A stretch of 61,516 nt of DNA, from NCBI RefSeq assembly GCF_022129445.1, contig NZ_JADQAQ010000027.1, forward strand, positions 1-61,516, written 5' to 3'. Below the pieces are notes generated by a model. It saw only the letters and a list, made by a program, of their open reading frames with translations. It had not been told where the DNA came from and searched no databases. Of this stretch, positions 14,657 to 25,059 are shown one piece after another. The stretch is from Photobacterium sp. Ph5. GTDB lineage: Bacteria; Pseudomonadota; Gammaproteobacteria; Enterobacterales; Vibrionaceae. Each line of letters starts with the position of its first letter. Within the stretch, counting starts at the first letter, position 1. Made by a program: the position numbers and the translations under genes.

Positions 14657-16036
14657 ATGGCAGAAAAAAAGAAACGCGGTTTATTTTCATGGCTCGGATT
14701 TGGCTCTGAAGATAACGATGCTCAAAAGGAACAAACTACTGAACAGTCAGTAGTGGATGGGGCTATTGATAGCCCTGAATCAACACATTCCTCTGACGAG
14801 GCGAAGACGAAAGTTGAGCATAATGATGATGTTCAAACTGACGAAAGCGCTGTGGCAGAGCAAGAAAAGATTGCTAAGACCGATGATGTCGAATTGGCAA
14901 AGACGTTGCAAGTAGATGACGCTGAAAAAAGCAGTGTTATTGAAGAAACTGTAACGATTGAGCCTGAAGCTTCAGATGTTCTTGAGCCTTCTAATGTAAT
15001 AGATAACGCTGAGATTGTAGAGCCTATCGCTTCGGCAAGCGTTGAAACAGTTGAGACTGAATCAGCGACGGAAGAAGAGATAGCAAAACCCGTAGAGCAA
15101 GAAAAACCGAAATCAGAAGGCTTTTTTGCTCGTTTGATGCGTGGATTAAAGAAAACTAAAACCAACTTTGGTGCGGGTTTCTTTGGCTTATTTAGCGGTA
15201 AGAAAATTGATGATGAGCTGTTTGAAGAGCTGGAAGAGCAGCTGTTGATTGCAGATGTCGGTATGGATACCACGCTGAAAATCATCGAAAATCTGACTGA
15301 TAAAGCATCAAAAAAGGAACTTAAAGACGGTGAAGCTCTCTATGGTTTACTGAAAGATGAATTAGCAGGCATGTTAGCAAAAGTCGAACAACCTTTGGTT
15401 ATCGACACCAGCAAAAAGCCTTATGTCATCTTAATGGTAGGCGTAAATGGGGTAGGTAAAACGACCACGATCGGTAAGTTAGCTAAGCAATTCCAAGCGG
15501 AAGGTAAATCTGTGATGTTAGCGGCAGGTGATACATTCCGTGCTGCTGCCGTAGAGCAGTTACAAGTTTGGGGCGAGCGAAACAACGTTCCTGTTGTTGC
15601 CCAGCACACTGGCGCTGATAGCGCATCGGTGATCTTTGATGCCATTGAATCGGCAAAAGCCAAGAACATTGATGTGGTTATTGCCGATACTGCTGGCCGT
15701 TTGCAAAACAAAGGCAATTTAATGGAAGAGCTGCGGAAGATTGTCCGTGTAATGAAGAAGGTGGATGTGGATGCACCTCATGAAATTATGCTAACTGTCG
15801 ATGCAGGTACTGGTCAAAATGCCATAAGCCAAGCGAAATTGTTCAGTGATGTTGCCCCTGTATCAGGGATCACTATCACCAAATTGGACGGTACAGCAAA
15901 AGGCGGCGTGATCTTTGCGGTGGCAGATCAGTTTAATATTCCGATTCGATACATTGGTATCGGTGAAGGCATTGACGATCTCCGTCCATTTGCTGCAGAA
16001 GAATTTATTGAAGCATTATTTAGTGATGAGGAATAA
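14657..16036 (+). CDS. ftsY: Signal recognition particle receptor FtsY
   Basis: A 459-residue SRP-receptor GTPase that docks ribosome-nascent chains at the inner membrane. The N-terminal A domain (about 1-150) is very acidic and low-complexity. The N domain follows (about 155-245), then the G domain with GVNGVGKT (262-269), DTFRAAA, DTAGR (344-348) and TKLDG (408-412). It is first of ftsY-ftsE-ftsX; ftsE starts three bases after its stop. All GTPase motifs are intact. Confidence 0.96.
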   Translation: MAEKKKRGLFSWLGFGSEDNDAQKEQTTEQSVVDGAIDSPESTHSSDEAKTKVEHNDDVQTDESAVAEQEKIAKTDDVELAKTLQVDDAEKSSVIEETVTIEPEASDVLEPSNVIDNAEIVEPIASASVETVETESATEEEIAKPVEQEKPKSEGFFARLMRGLKKTKTNFGAGFFGLFSGKKIDDELFEELEEQLLIADVGMDTTLKIIENLTDKASKKELKDGEALYGLLKDELAGMLAKVEQPLVIDTSKKPYVILMVGVNGVGKTTTIGKLAKQFQAEGKSVMLAAGDTFRAAAVEQLQVWGERNNVPVVAQHTGADSASVIFDAIESAKAKNIDVVIADTAGRLQNKGNLMEELRKIVRVMKKVDVDAPHEIMLTVDAGTGQNAISQAKLFSDVAPVSGITITKLDGTAKGGVIFAVADQFNIPIRYIGIGEGIDDLRPFAAEEFIEALFSDEE

Positions 16037-16039
16037 AGT

Positions 16040-16708
16040 GTGATTCGATTTCAGCAGGTAAGTAAAGCTTATCGTGGCGGTAGGCAAGCCCTACAGAAAG
16101 TAGATTTTCATCTACGTCCAGCAGACATGGCTTTTTTAACTGGTCACTCTGGTGCCGGTAAAAGTACTCTGCTGAAATTAATTTGTGCTTTAGAACGACC
16201 AAGTGATGGTCAGATCTGGTTTAACGGTCATGACATCACGCGATTACCAAATAAGCAGATCCCTTTTCTGCGTCGAAATATCGGTATTATTTTTCAAGAC
16301 CATAAATTGTTAATGGATCGCAGTGTTTACGACAATGTCGCGTTACCACTGCGGGTTGAACAAGTCTCGGAAAATGAAATTAAGCGCCGTGTTTGTGCGG
16401 CACTTGATAAAGTTGGCTTATTGGATAAGGCAAAATGTTTGCCGATCCAATTATCTGGCGGTGAGCAACAGCGTGTGGGTATTGCCCGCGCTGTTGTTAA
16501 CAAACCTATGTTACTGCTGGCAGATGAGCCAACCGGTAACCTAGATGCGGATTTATCACAACAAGTATTGCGCTTGTTTGAAGAATTTAATCGTGTTGGG
16601 GTCAGTGTTTTAATGGCCACCCACGATACGTCATTATTAGCGAGTCGAAACTATCGTCGCTTTGATTTACAAAAAGGAAATCTAAGGGAGCTTACTCATG
16701 GCGCGTAA
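16040..16708 (+). CDS. ftsE: Cell division ATP-binding protein FtsE
   Basis: A 222-residue ABC ATPase that pairs with FtsX at the septum to control periplasmic peptidoglycan hydrolases. Walker [10 protein letters not shown] is at 35-43, the Q-loop Gln at 86, the signature LSGGE at 138-142 and Walker B LLLADE at 158-163. It starts with GTG, three bases after ftsY; length equals that of E. coli FtsE. Confidence 0.96.
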   Translation: MIRFQQVSKAYRGGRQALQKVDFHLRPADMAFLTGHSGAGKSTLLKLICALERPSDGQIWFNGHDITRLPNKQIPFLRRNIGIIFQDHKLLMDRSVYDNVALPLRVEQVSENEIKRRVCAALDKVGLLDKAKCLPIQLSGGEQQRVGIARAVVNKPMLLLADEPTGNLDADLSQQVLRLFEEFNRVGVSVLMATHDTSLLASRNYRRFDLQKGNLRELTHGA

Positions 16709-17630
16709 ATCTACGGGTTTTTTTGCGATTCATTGCCAACAAGGAAGTGCCGCATTAAAAGATATGTTTCGTCGTCCTCTTGGTAATTTCTTAACCTTAG
16801 CGGTACTCGCATTTGCATTAACACTACCGTGCACCTTTTACCTAATGGCAAAAAACATTACGGTAGTGGCTGATTCTTGGCAAAACCCTAGCCAAATTAC
16901 GGTGTATTTGAATAACGGTGTCAGTGACAGTGATGGTCAAGCTTTTGCAGATACGATCAAAACCTGGCCTGAAGTAGAAAATGTTCAATATATTTCAGCG
17001 GCACAAGGGCTCGAAGAGTTTCGTCAACATGGTGGGTTTGAAAAAGCATTGAGTTTGTTTGATAGCAAAGATAATCCATTACCGGCTGTGGTGATTGTAA
17101 AGCCTGCACCTGATTGGCAAAGTGACGTACAAGCACGTGCGTTAGCCGATAAGTTAGGTAAAGAACCACAAACCAATGAAGTACGTTTAGACAGTGATTG
17201 GCTTCAACGGTTAGCTGCAATTCAAGATCTTGCGATAACATTAGCGGCCTTGATGTCGGGTTTAATGCTCTTTGCCGTGTTCCTCATTGTTGGTAATACA
17301 TTACGTTTACAAGTGTTAAGCCATAAAGACGAAATTCAAGTCATGAAAATGGTGGGAGCAACCAATAGTTATATTCTGCGCCCTTACCTTTATGTTGGCG
17401 CATGGTATGGCTTGATTGCCGCTGTGATTGCGTGGGTGTTGACGGCAGTGGTGACATTATTGCTTGATGATGCGGTGGCAAAACTCGCTAACCTCTATGG
17501 CAGCAATTTTAGAATGATCGGATTGAGCTGGGATGAAAGCTTAATTATGGTTATGCTAGCTACCTTCTTAGGATTATTAGCGGCACGCTTTTCTGCGGGG
17601 CGCCACCTTAAAGAGATCGAACCTGTATAA
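16698..17630 (+). CDS. ftsX: Cell division membrane protein FtsX
   Basis: A 310-residue membrane partner of FtsE. A cytoplasmic N-terminus is followed by a first membrane segment at about 30-50, a periplasmic domain (about 51-170, the region that contacts EnvC-type activators), then three more membrane segments. It overlaps ftsE by 11 bases, so translation is coupled. No terminator is seen before rpoH, but 185 bases separate them. Confidence 0.95.
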   Translation: MARKSTGFFAIHCQQGSAALKDMFRRPLGNFLTLAVLAFALTLPCTFYLMAKNITVVADSWQNPSQITVYLNNGVSDSDGQAFADTIKTWPEVENVQYISAAQGLEEFRQHGGFEKALSLFDSKDNPLPAVVIVKPAPDWQSDVQARALADKLGKEPQTNEVRLDSDWLQRLAAIQDLAITLAALMSGLMLFAVFLIVGNTLRLQVLSHKDEIQVMKMVGATNSYILRPYLYVGAWYGLIAAVIAWVLTAVVTLLLDDAVAKLANLYGSNFRMIGLSWDESLIMVMLATFLGLLAARFSAGRHLKEIEPV

Positions 17631-17745
17631 CGTGTTGTTTCTCAGTTTCGATACCTTTTTTATTTATTAATGATGCCTGTAATTCATATTCATTTGTGCT
17701 TCGGCTTGCAATTGAACTATGTTTACAGGCATTATTGCAGGTTCA

Positions 17746-17778
17746 CGTAACGTAAGCCGTCGTTTATTTATCGTTACG
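17746..17778 (+). promoter_or_regulatory. Inverted repeat in the rpoH leader
   Basis: CGTAACG at 17746-17752 pairs with CGTTACG at 17772-17778, ending 37 bases before the rpoH start. It could be a leader hairpin or an operator. No heat-shock or sigma-E promoter was recognised with confidence. Confidence 0.3.
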
Positions 17779-17815
17779 ATAGAACAAAAATAGCACAAAC
17801 ACGCGAGGTCTTTGA

Positions 17816-18676
17816 ATGTCACAAGAGATGTCTGCAATGGCTCTGGTATCAACGGAAAGTTTGGATAGTTATATTCAAACCGTCAATCGTTACCCAATGC
17901 TCACGCCTGAACGTGAGAAAGAGTTAGCTGAACGTCTGCATTACGATGATGATATTAACGCAGCAAAAGCACTGGTAATGTCGCATCTACGCTTCGTTGT
18001 GCATATTGCTCGTGGTTACTCAGGTTATGGCTTGCCAATTGCCGATCTTATTCAAGAGGGTAATATTGGTTTAATGAAAGCGGTGAAACGATTTAACCCT
18101 GAAGTTGGGGTTCGATTAGTATCCTTTGCCGTACATTGGATCAAAGCAGAAATTCATGAATACGTATTACGTAATTGGCGTATTGTGAAAGTGGCGACGA
18201 CTAAAGCACAGCGTAAATTATTCTTTAACCTACGTAAGTCGAAAAAGCGCTTAGGTTGGTTTAATAATGATGAAGTCAACATGGTCGCAGAGCAGCTTGG
18301 AGTTGAGCCTTCCGATGTTCGAGAAATGGAATCACGTCTCGCAGCGCAAGATCCTACGTTTGAAATGCAGAATGATGATGATGAGCGTGATACTGCACCT
18401 ATGGCACCGGCTTATTATCTTGAAGATAAAAGCTCTGATGTGGCATTAACGTATGAAGAAAATAATTGGGAAAATCATGCTAATAATCGATTATCCCAAG
18501 CGTTAGCCAGTCTTGATGAGCGTAGTCAGCATATCGTACGTTCACGTTGGTTAGACGATGAAAAATCAACGTTGCAAGATTTGGCAGATAACTACGGTGT
18601 CTCTGCTGAGCGTATTCGCCAGTTAGAAAAAAATGCGATGAAAAAGTTAAAAGATGCCGTGGGCGACTTTTATTGA
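17816..18676 (+). CDS. rpoH: RNA polymerase heat-shock sigma factor (sigma-32)
   Basis: A 286-residue sigma factor that directs transcription of chaperone and protease genes. Regions 2.1-2.4 are recognisable ([18 protein letters not shown], then [20 protein letters not shown]). The region-C segment [20 protein letters not shown] is characteristic of RpoH. Region 4 has the HTH around [21 protein letters not shown]. It follows ftsX as in E. coli, with its own terminator. Thermal control of translation is known in the family, but I did not model it here. Confidence 0.96.
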   Translation: MSQEMSAMALVSTESLDSYIQTVNRYPMLTPEREKELAERLHYDDDINAAKALVMSHLRFVVHIARGYSGYGLPIADLIQEGNIGLMKAVKRFNPEVGVRLVSFAVHWIKAEIHEYVLRNWRIVKVATTKAQRKLFFNLRKSKKRLGWFNNDEVNMVAEQLGVEPSDVREMESRLAAQDPTFEMQNDDDERDTAPMAPAYYLEDKSSDVALTYEENNWENHANNRLSQALASLDERSQHIVRSRWLDDEKSTLQDLADNYGVSAERIRQLEKNAMKKLKDAVGDFY

Positions 18677-18699
18677 ACCGCGCTATTATAGAAATGAAA

Positions 18700-18723
18700 G
18701 CCGACCTAAGTGTCGGTTTTTTT
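18700..18723 (+). terminator. Intrinsic terminator of rpoH
   Basis: GCCGAC and GTCGGT flank a short loop and run into T7, 24 bases after the rpoH stop. Confidence 0.8.
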
Positions 18724-18732
18724 GTGCCTGAG

Positions 18733-19184
18733 GATCCTAAATGACGTCGATAAAGCAGAGTGATCTAACGGAACTGGCGTAATTGACTATTACCTTGAAT
18801 ATAATGAGACAAACATCACAATTGTGAGTATCTCTGTGTACTAAAGGAAACCTTATCCACAGCTTATGATCGGATCCGATCTACATGTAGTGGATCCTTT
18901 ATTGCCTAAACACATTATCAACGCAATTCACAGTGTTTTCCACAGCTGGTTACTTTATGTTCGTGTTGTGGTTATGATCAGCGGCAAGCCCTTGTCTTCA
19001 TTTGAAACTTCATTGACCGATAAGATGTCGGTGTGTGGATAAACCTTGTTTTTGGCGTGGAATATATTCCCTAAAAGCTGAGGTATACTGTGCTTAATAA
19101 TGATGTCGCGTAGTGAAAAGTCAGGATCTTGTGAAAAGGATCTTGGTTGGCTAATCGGATCGTATTATTTAATATTTGTAGATC
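18733..19184. other. Non-coding region rich in DnaA boxes and GATC sites
   Basis: The 549-base gap between rpoH and glpE has no credible gene. It holds two perfect DnaA boxes, TTATCCACA at 18853-18861 and its complement TGTGGATAA at 19034-19042, and a one-mismatch box TTTTCCACA at 18936-18944. I count eleven GATC sites in 452 bases (18733, 18762, 18868, 18873, 18878, 18893, 18976, 19125, 19139, 19158, 19181) where about two are expected. There are also perfect palindromes TCACAATTGTGA, CTACATGTAG and GGAATATATTCC, and a repeated GATCTTG at 19125 and 19139. The composition recalls replication-control DNA that binds DnaA and SeqA/Dam. glpE promoter elements must also lie here. Confidence 0.7.
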
Positions 19185-19225
19185 ACGATGCGTGATAATA
19201 ATAAAAAGTCAGGTAAAGGAAAGTC

Positions 19226-19552
19226 ATGGAACAGTTTCAACATATCTCAGTCGATCAGGCTTATCAGCTATTACAACAAACGGATAATCAGGCAGTTTTA
19301 GTTGATATTCGTGATCCCCAGTCATTTGCCTTAGCACATCCCGAGCAAGCATTTCATTTAACTAATGACACTATGGTTAGTTGGATGGATGAAGTCGATT
19401 TTGAGCAGCCGGTGATTGTGATGTGCTATCACGGTATCAGTAGTCAAGGCGCGGCACAGTATTTGATCAATCAAGGTTATGAAAATGTGTATAGCTTAGA
19501 TGGAGGCTTTGAAGGTTGGCGTCGTGCAGCATTACCTGTGATTGAAGCATAA
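19226..19552 (+). CDS. glpE: Thiosulfate sulfurtransferase GlpE
   Basis: A 108-residue single-domain rhodanese that transfers sulfane sulfur from thiosulfate to cyanide or thioredoxin in the cytoplasm. The active-site loop CYHGISS places the catalytic Cys at 67 (65 in E. coli). Length matches E. coli GlpE exactly. AAGGAAAG precedes the ATG. It is followed by glpG; glpR and glpD are not present nearby. Confidence 0.93.
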   Translation: MEQFQHISVDQAYQLLQQTDNQAVLVDIRDPQSFALAHPEQAFHLTNDTMVSWMDEVDFEQPVIVMCYHGISSQGAAQYLINQGYENVYSLDGGFEGWRRAALPVIEA

Positions 19553-19631
19553 ATGGTTTACAGTGGTATCGAGAGCGCGATAATGATAGATCTTAAGTAA
19601 GATTCTATTTTCGAACAGAAAGGTCATTATT

Positions 19632-20477
19632 ATGTATCGCTTAGCGGGATTTTATAACCCACGACAGGCACAAGCTTTTATCGATTATATGGCCTATCGA
19701 GGTATCGAAATATCGATGGCGCCAGAGCCGGAAGGTAAATTTGCATTATGGTTGGCAGATGAGCAATACCTTGTTGAAGCAGAAGCTGAGCTTAATGCAT
19801 TTTTACTTGACCCCAATAATAGAAAATATCAAGCGGCATCTTGGCAAGTTGCTGAAAGCCGAACTGCAAAGTTTAACTACAATAATCCAAGTTTGATCAA
19901 TATGGTCAAAGCTCAAGCCGGTCCTTTTACTTTATTGGTGATGGTCGCATCACTGGTGATTTATGGCTTATGGTTACTCGGCTTTGAACAGGTCTTATTT
20001 GAGTGGCTACATTTCCCGTTTATGAATGGCGATCAATGGGAATTATGGCGCTACTTCTCCCACGCATTACTGCACTTTTCTCCTCTTCACGTGATTTTTA
20101 ATTGCCTATGGTGGTGGTTGCTGGGGGGGCAAATTGAACGTCATAGTGGTTCTGCTAAATTAGTACAGATTTTTTTACTGTCCTCATTAGTTTCAGGTTT
20201 TGGTCAGTTCTGGCTTGATGGGCCTAATTTCGGCGGTTTATCTGGTGTGGTGTATGCGCTATTAGGCTACATCTGGTGGATGGGATGGCTGGCACCACAG
20301 CGAGGTTTAGTGATTGCCCGCTCTTACGTTGTGTTTATGTTGGTATGGCTAGTGATTGGATTCGTTGAACCGATGGGCATGTCGATTGCCAATATGGCGC
20401 ACTTGTTTGGCCTCATTTCTGGCTGTGTGATTGCGTTATTTGACGCTAAAGTGAATCCATTAAAGCAAGCGAAATAA
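19632..20477 (+). CDS. glpG: Rhomboid intramembrane serine protease GlpG
   Basis: A 281-residue inner-membrane rhomboid. A cytoplasmic N-terminal domain (about 1-75) is followed by six membrane helices. The catalytic dyad is Ser204 in GGLSGVVY and His257 in MAHLFG, three residues beyond E. coli S201/H254. WR in the L1 loop region and the HVIFNCLWWW segment are conserved. It is 79 bases after glpE, probably one operon. Confidence 0.95.
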   Translation: MYRLAGFYNPRQAQAFIDYMAYRGIEISMAPEPEGKFALWLADEQYLVEAEAELNAFLLDPNNRKYQAASWQVAESRTAKFNYNNPSLINMVKAQAGPFTLLVMVASLVIYGLWLLGFEQVLFEWLHFPFMNGDQWELWRYFSHALLHFSPLHVIFNCLWWWLLGGQIERHSGSAKLVQIFLLSSLVSGFGQFWLDGPNFGGLSGVVYALLGYIWWMGWLAPQRGLVIARSYVVFMLVWLVIGFVEPMGMSIANMAHLFGLISGCVIALFDAKVNPLKQAK

Positions 20478-20485
20478 CCCAGAGA

Positions 20486-20523
20486 AAATATCGTTAAAGA
20501 GGAAGTTTGCTTTAACGATATTT
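20486..20523. terminator. Bidirectional terminator hairpin, glpG / FliL-like gene
   Basis: A perfect 14-bp stem (20486-20499 with 20510-20523) around a 10-base loop lies between convergent genes. The stem itself ends in A/T runs. Confidence 0.75.
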
Positions 20524-20536
20524 CACTGCCTTTTCT

Positions 20537-20956
20537 TTATTGATAAAGAAACTTAGTAAAGAGCAGTTCAGCGACGGGCTGTTGGCGTGTTTCTGCTAGT
20601 AGGAGTCGATTGACTTGATCTTGACAGGCTCGACGAATTTCTTCACGGCCAGCAAGTGACTTGATTTTTGCTTCTGGTTGTTTACTCACAATATCAATAA
20701 TGGCATCACGAATAAGCGGGGTGTGGTGTTCAATATTGGTTAAGTAAGTTTGATTATTGATCATCAAATCGACTTGGAGACGAATATAACCCAGCCGTTT
20801 ACCTTGGGTAACATAGTTGGTTGTGATGTCAGGCTCTAGTGTGTAGTAAGTGATTTGAGGGGGAGCGGTCACATCTTCACTTGATGCGAACGCCACTGGG
20901 CTTTGCAGCATGCTGACAAGCGTTAACGCTGCCGCAAAAACAGATAATTTTATCAT
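20537..20956 (-). CDS. FliL-like secreted or periplasmic protein
   Basis: A 139-residue protein with a signal-peptide-like N-terminus (hydrophobic 3-21, then FASSED). The C-terminal part resembles the periplasmic domain of FliL, which stabilises flagellar stators: YYTLEPDITTNY, then LGYIRLQVDLMI and a helix ending in LLFTKFLYQ. FliL normally has a retained transmembrane helix and lies in a flagellar operon; this copy does not. ATG at 20956 is chosen because a signal sequence begins there. Function is inferred only from similarity. Confidence 0.7.
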   Translation of the reverse strand: MIKLSVFAAALTLVSMLQSPVAFASSEDVTAPPQITYYTLEPDITTNYVTQGKRLGYIRLQVDLMINNQTYLTNIEHHTPLIRDAIIDIVSKQPEAKIKSLAGREEIRRACQDQVNRLLLAETRQQPVAELLFTKFLYQ

Positions 20957-21124
20957 TATACTTATCTTGTCCACGTAGTTTGTGAGAAACAGGTGTAATC
21001 TTTGCACGGTAACGATATTCGTACTGGTTACAGCTTGCTACAATAGCAGATCATTATGGTAATAAATTAACCGAATACAACCAAGTGTTATCGATCACGA
21101 GTTTGTTGATTAAGTAGTGAGAAA

Positions 21125-21667
21125 ATGTCGGAATTCAAGCAGTTATATAGTCCGTTACTTGAAGGTGCTGTATGGTATCCAGCCTCTGAATGGGCATTAG
21201 AAGGACGTTCCGTTGGTTCTTGGTTACTCGAATCTAACTCTTTATCGCGTCGTTTAGCCGCGCATTGTCGTGTTTTCTCCGTCACAGTATTAGAGCAAAA
21301 CGTACTAAAAAATAGTGAGTTATCACTATCAGAGCGTGCGTTGTTAGGACACAGCGATTGCCTTGAACGTATCGTTATGCTCAATGGCGACCAACAGCCT
21401 TGGGTCTATGCCCGAACGTTAATGCCGACTGCCATATTATGTGGTGAAGAAAGTGATTTAGCTGAATTAGGGGCTAATCCTTTAGGTTATCGAGTTTTTA
21501 ATGGTAATAATTCCCGCCGTGATGCACTGGAAGTGGCAAAAATGGGTATGCCGGAACAATCGATTTGGGCACGTCGTTCACGATTATGGATTAATGAAAA
21601 ACCTATGCTGGTAGCCGAGTTGTTTTTACCTCGCTCACCGGTGTATGCAAGGAATAACGAATGTTAG
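21125..21667 (+). CDS. ubiC: Chorismate pyruvate-lyase
   Basis: A 180-residue enzyme that converts chorismate to 4-hydroxybenzoate and pyruvate, the first committed step of ubiquinone synthesis. The LERIV arginine and Glu165 in AELFLP fit the known active-site pair. The stop overlaps the ubiA start by seven bases, so the two are translationally coupled, as in E. coli. Confidence 0.93.
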   Translation: MSEFKQLYSPLLEGAVWYPASEWALEGRSVGSWLLESNSLSRRLAAHCRVFSVTVLEQNVLKNSELSLSERALLGHSDCLERIVMLNGDQQPWVYARTLMPTAILCGEESDLAELGANPLGYRVFNGNNSRRDALEVAKMGMPEQSIWARRSRLWINEKPMLVAELFLPRSPVYARNNEC

Positions 21668-22521
21668 AAATGACAAAGGCGAGAGCGTTTTGGCAATTAG
21701 CGCGCTTTGATCGTCCAATTGGTAGCCTATTATTATTATGGCCAACGTTGTGGGCTCTGTTTCTTGCCGCAGATGGCATGCCAAATATCAATGTATTAAT
21801 TGTTTTTGTTCTAGGTGTCATTTTTATGCGCGCTGCTGGATGTGTGATTAATGACTTTGCTGATCGTAATTTTGATGGTCATGTTAAACGTACCAAAGAT
21901 CGTCCAATGCCATCAGGTAAAGTATCCGAGCGCGAAGCATTAGGATTATTTTTCTTATTAGTGCTGGTGTCTTTTTTACTGGTTTTAACCATGAACACCT
22001 TAACCATTATGTTATCAGTGGTGGGAGTACTATTAGCGGCATGTTATCCGTTTATGAAACGCTATACCCATTTACCTCAATTGGTTTTGGGCGTTGCATT
22101 TGGCTGGTCTATCCCAATGGCATATGCAGCACAAGCTGGTGATTTATCGCTGAGTGCATGGTTATTATTTGCAGCTAATATTTTGTGGACGATTGCTTAT
22201 GATACCCAATATGCGATGGTAGATCGGGATGATGATTTAAAGGTCGGGATTAAGTCGACCGCAATTTTATTTGGGCGTTTTGATAAGCTAATTGTTGGTT
22301 TGCTTCAGCTCGCAACGTTGAGCTTATTGATTGCTGTCGGTATGGTATTGCAATTAGGCCAAGTGTATTACTGGGCGTTATTGTTAGCGTCAGGTTTGTT
22401 TGTTTATCAACAGATGTTGCTTAAAGAGCGCCAACGTGAAAGTTGTTTCCGTGCGTTTTTAAATAATAATTACTTCGGTATGATCGTCTGTTTAGGCATA
22501 GTACTAAGTGTTTGCTTTTAG
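21661..22521 (+). CDS. ubiA: 4-hydroxybenzoate octaprenyltransferase
   Basis: A 286-residue polytopic prenyltransferase that attaches the polyprenyl tail to 4-hydroxybenzoate. The two Asp-rich motifs are NDFADRNFD (64-72) and [12 protein letters not shown] (181-192). About nine membrane helices. It takes the product of UbiC and is its operon partner. Followed by the terminator at 22577. Confidence 0.95.
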   Translation: MLEMTKARAFWQLARFDRPIGSLLLLWPTLWALFLAADGMPNINVLIVFVLGVIFMRAAGCVINDFADRNFDGHVKRTKDRPMPSGKVSEREALGLFFLLVLVSFLLVLTMNTLTIMLSVVGVLLAACYPFMKRYTHLPQLVLGVAFGWSIPMAYAAQAGDLSLSAWLLFAANILWTIAYDTQYAMVDRDDDLKVGIKSTAILFGRFDKLIVGLLQLATLSLLIAVGMVLQLGQVYYWALLLASGLFVYQQMLLKERQRESCFRAFLNNNYFGMIVCLGIVLSVCF

Positions 22522-22576
22522 TGAACAACGATTAAATGTTTGCCTTAATTGATTTCAGTTAGTGGATTGAATATAT

Positions 22577-22605
22577 AAAAAAAGCGCCGTTCAGGCGCTT
22601 TTTTT
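22577..22605. terminator. Bidirectional terminator, ubiA / plsB
   Basis: AAAAAAAGCGCC and GGCGCTTTTTTT flank a 5-base loop. It lies 13 bases from the plsB stop and serves both convergent genes. Confidence 0.9.
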
Positions 22606-22617
22606 ATTTATATAATA

Positions 22618-25059
22618 TTATTCGTGTTTGTCTTTATTATCATCTAAATGCATCACCGCTTGAATGGTAAGATTTACTTCTGGTGAGACTAATGATGTGA
22701 GTAAGTTCGCTAAGTTTTCTACTGGGCGAACGACCGCATGGCATTCATCGTTGAGATAACCTTCGCTTCGTAATGTTTTCACTAAAATACTAAAGACACC
22801 CTTATCGAAAAACTCTGGTGCATTGATCCCGTGTAAGCGACTTAGACGTTGAGCAAGAACTTGGCTGTGCTGCTCTAAATCATTTTTCGCCATTTCAGGC
22901 TCAGCACGCAGTAAGGTTAGCGCAATCGCATAACGTTGTAGTGTTTCAGAAATTGTGCGAGCCAATAACTGAAGAGGACCAATACGCGCGTTGTTAATGG
23001 AAATATTAATCCCATCATTCAGCAATAGACGCTGACGGACAAGCTCATCAATGATCTTATCAATCTCAGCATTGAGCTGTTCGTTATCAAAGCGTAAGAA
23101 TAATTCAGCTTTCAAAAACGGATACAGTAACTCAACTTGTTCATGAATTTCATCATTGGTTAAACTTTGCTGCTGTACCACGATATGTGCAATCAACGAC
23201 GGTAAGGCAAATAGGTGAATGATGTTATTACGGTAGTAGGTCATCAAGATTGATTGTTGACGATCAAGCGAAATAATATCGCCTAATGTGTCATGCTCAA
23301 CCACGAATTTATCCATCGCAACCGCATGCTCAATCATCTGCTCGGCATTTTCTTTTGGCGTTGTACATTGGCTTGAGTATGGTGTATTACGCAAGAGTTC
23401 AAGATAGCATTCAATTTGCTGCTCTAGCACTTCACGGCTTAATGCGCGTTGTCGTGATGCTAGTAATGCAAGGGCGCATAACGTCATCGCATTGGTTGCG
23501 GCAGCGTCGTTAATATGCGTCATCATCTTAACGGCTAACTCGTTCACGACTGGTGTTAACCAACTTGGTTTCTGAGGTTCGATTGGGTTAATGTCTTTGT
23601 GCCACTCAGGTACATTGTCATTTAAGTATTGGTTAAGTGGAATAGGCTCACCAAAGTTGACATAACCTTCGCCTAAATTACGCAATTTACGTAATGTTCG
23701 AATAACTTGGCCGACATTTTCTTTCTCTTTACGCTTACCTTGTAGCTCTTTTGCGTAAGTACCCACTTCCATTACATGCTCATAGCCGATGTATACTGGT
23801 ACTAATGTAACCGGACGATTTAAACCACGCAGCATGGCTTGAATCGTCATTGAAAGCATACCGGTTTTTGCTGGTAACAATCGGCCAGTACGCGAACGCC
23901 CACCTTCACTGAAGTATTCAACGGAATACCCTTTGGTAAATAGTTCAGATAAGTATTCACGGAATACTGTTGAGTACAGGCGATCACCACGGAAACTACG
24001 GCGAATAAAGAAGGCACCACCACGACGGAAAATGGGGCCAGCAGGGAAAAAGTTTAAGTTAATACCTGCCGCAATGTGTGGCGGTACTAAGCCTTCGTTA
24101 TACAAAACATAAGACAGCAATAAGTAGTCCATGTGACTACGGTGACACGGTACGTAGACGATTTCATGACCATCTTGCGCTAACCGACGAACTCTTTGAG
24201 CGTTACGAATGTTAAGCCCTTGGTAGAGTTTATTCCATAGCCAACCCAGAAAACGCTCACCGTTTTTGATCAGTGGGTAAGAGAAGTCTGCCGCAATTTC
24301 TTCCATTATACAGATGGCTTCTTTACGAACTTTCTCAACGGGAACTTGGCGGCTGATCGCTTCTTCTTGTACCACTTTATCAATGGCTTTAGAGGCAAGT
24401 AGACGCTTAAACAGCTGTTGACGATCAGGTAGGCGTGGGCCTGACGTTGCAATTTGCTGGCGTGAGAAATGGATTTTTGCTACGCGTGCTAATTTTTGTG
24501 CAATCGCATCATCAGTGCCATGATGATCCGCCATATAACGTAGTGATACTGGCGTACTTAAACGTACCAAACAATCACGACCATTAGTCAAAATGGCCCA
24601 AAATTTCGCTGGACCATTTAGCGGACGTAAGGTTGCTTTACGTTTGGACTCTTTACCCGGCGCACGTCCCCATAAAATAGAAGACGGGACTAACTGAACG
24701 TTTAACTCTGGATCTTGTTTGTGTTGCTCAAGTAACTCGGTAAAGAGTTCAATCGAATCTTGAGGTAGGGCATTGTTAGTACCAAATACACTCGGACCTT
24801 CAGCAACAAAGACAAAACGTGGAAAGCTGTGACCGTTAATTTCTAATTTAGATAATGGATCAGGTAAGCCTAATGCTTTAGCACTGCTTCGTAGTGTTAA
24901 CAAATCAGTATTAGAACAATACGGTAAAATGTAGGCGATTGGGCGCTCTAAATCTAATTCTAAATCAGCAACGGGATCAGATGGAATGGTTGCGGGTTTG
25001 ACTAATAAAGAAAGCGGCAACTTTAATAATTGTTGATAAAATTTTTGCCAACGTGACAT
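22618..25059 (-). CDS. plsB: Glycerol-3-phosphate acyltransferase PlsB
   Basis: An 813-residue inner-membrane enzyme that acylates position 1 of glycerol-3-phosphate, the first step of phospholipid synthesis. The acyltransferase motif HRSHMD is at 306-311 (His306 is also the E. coli catalytic residue). The later blocks [17 protein letters not shown] and [10 protein letters not shown] are intact. ATG at 25059 (MSRWQKFY) is chosen by agreement with E. coli over an upstream TTG. It is divergent from lexA, the usual order. Confidence 0.96.
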   Translation of the reverse strand: MSRWQKFYQQLLKLPLSLLVKPATIPSDPVADLELDLERPIAYILPYCSNTDLLTLRSSAKALGLPDPLSKLEINGHSFPRFVFVAEGPSVFGTNNALPQDSIELFTELLEQHKQDPELNVQLVPSSILWGRAPGKESKRKATLRPLNGPAKFWAILTNGRDCLVRLSTPVSLRYMADHHGTDDAIAQKLARVAKIHFSRQQIATSGPRLPDRQQLFKRLLASKAIDKVVQEEAISRQVPVEKVRKEAICIMEEIAADFSYPLIKNGERFLGWLWNKLYQGLNIRNAQRVRRLAQDGHEIVYVPCHRSHMDYLLLSYVLYNEGLVPPHIAAGINLNFFPAGPIFRRGGAFFIRRSFRGDRLYSTVFREYLSELFTKGYSVEYFSEGGRSRTGRLLPAKTGMLSMTIQAMLRGLNRPVTLVPVYIGYEHVMEVGTYAKELQGKRKEKENVGQVIRTLRKLRNLGEGYVNFGEPIPLNQYLNDNVPEWHKDINPIEPQKPSWLTPVVNELAVKMMTHINDAAATNAMTLCALALLASRQRALSREVLEQQIECYLELLRNTPYSSQCTTPKENAEQMIEHAVAMDKFVVEHDTLGDIISLDRQQSILMTYYRNNIIHLFALPSLIAHIVVQQQSLTNDEIHEQVELLYPFLKAELFLRFDNEQLNAEIDKIIDELVRQRLLLNDGINISINNARIGPLQLLARTISETLQRYAIALTLLRAEPEMAKNDLEQHSQVLAQRLSRLHGINAPEFFDKGVFSILVKTLRSEGYLNDECHAVVRPVENLANLLTSLVSPEVNLTIQAVMHLDDNKDKHE

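Noticed and set aside
14833..15285. 150-codon open frame on the minus strand
   Set aside because: A shadow of the acidic low-complexity part of ftsY; its Ser/Val/Ala runs mirror Glu/Asp codons on the other strand.
18733..19184. Main chromosomal replication origin
   Set aside because: Origin-like motifs are present, but gidA, mioC, dnaA and dnaN are absent, no AT-rich unwinding region is obvious and gene order points to the rpoH region. It is reported as a DnaA/GATC cluster instead.
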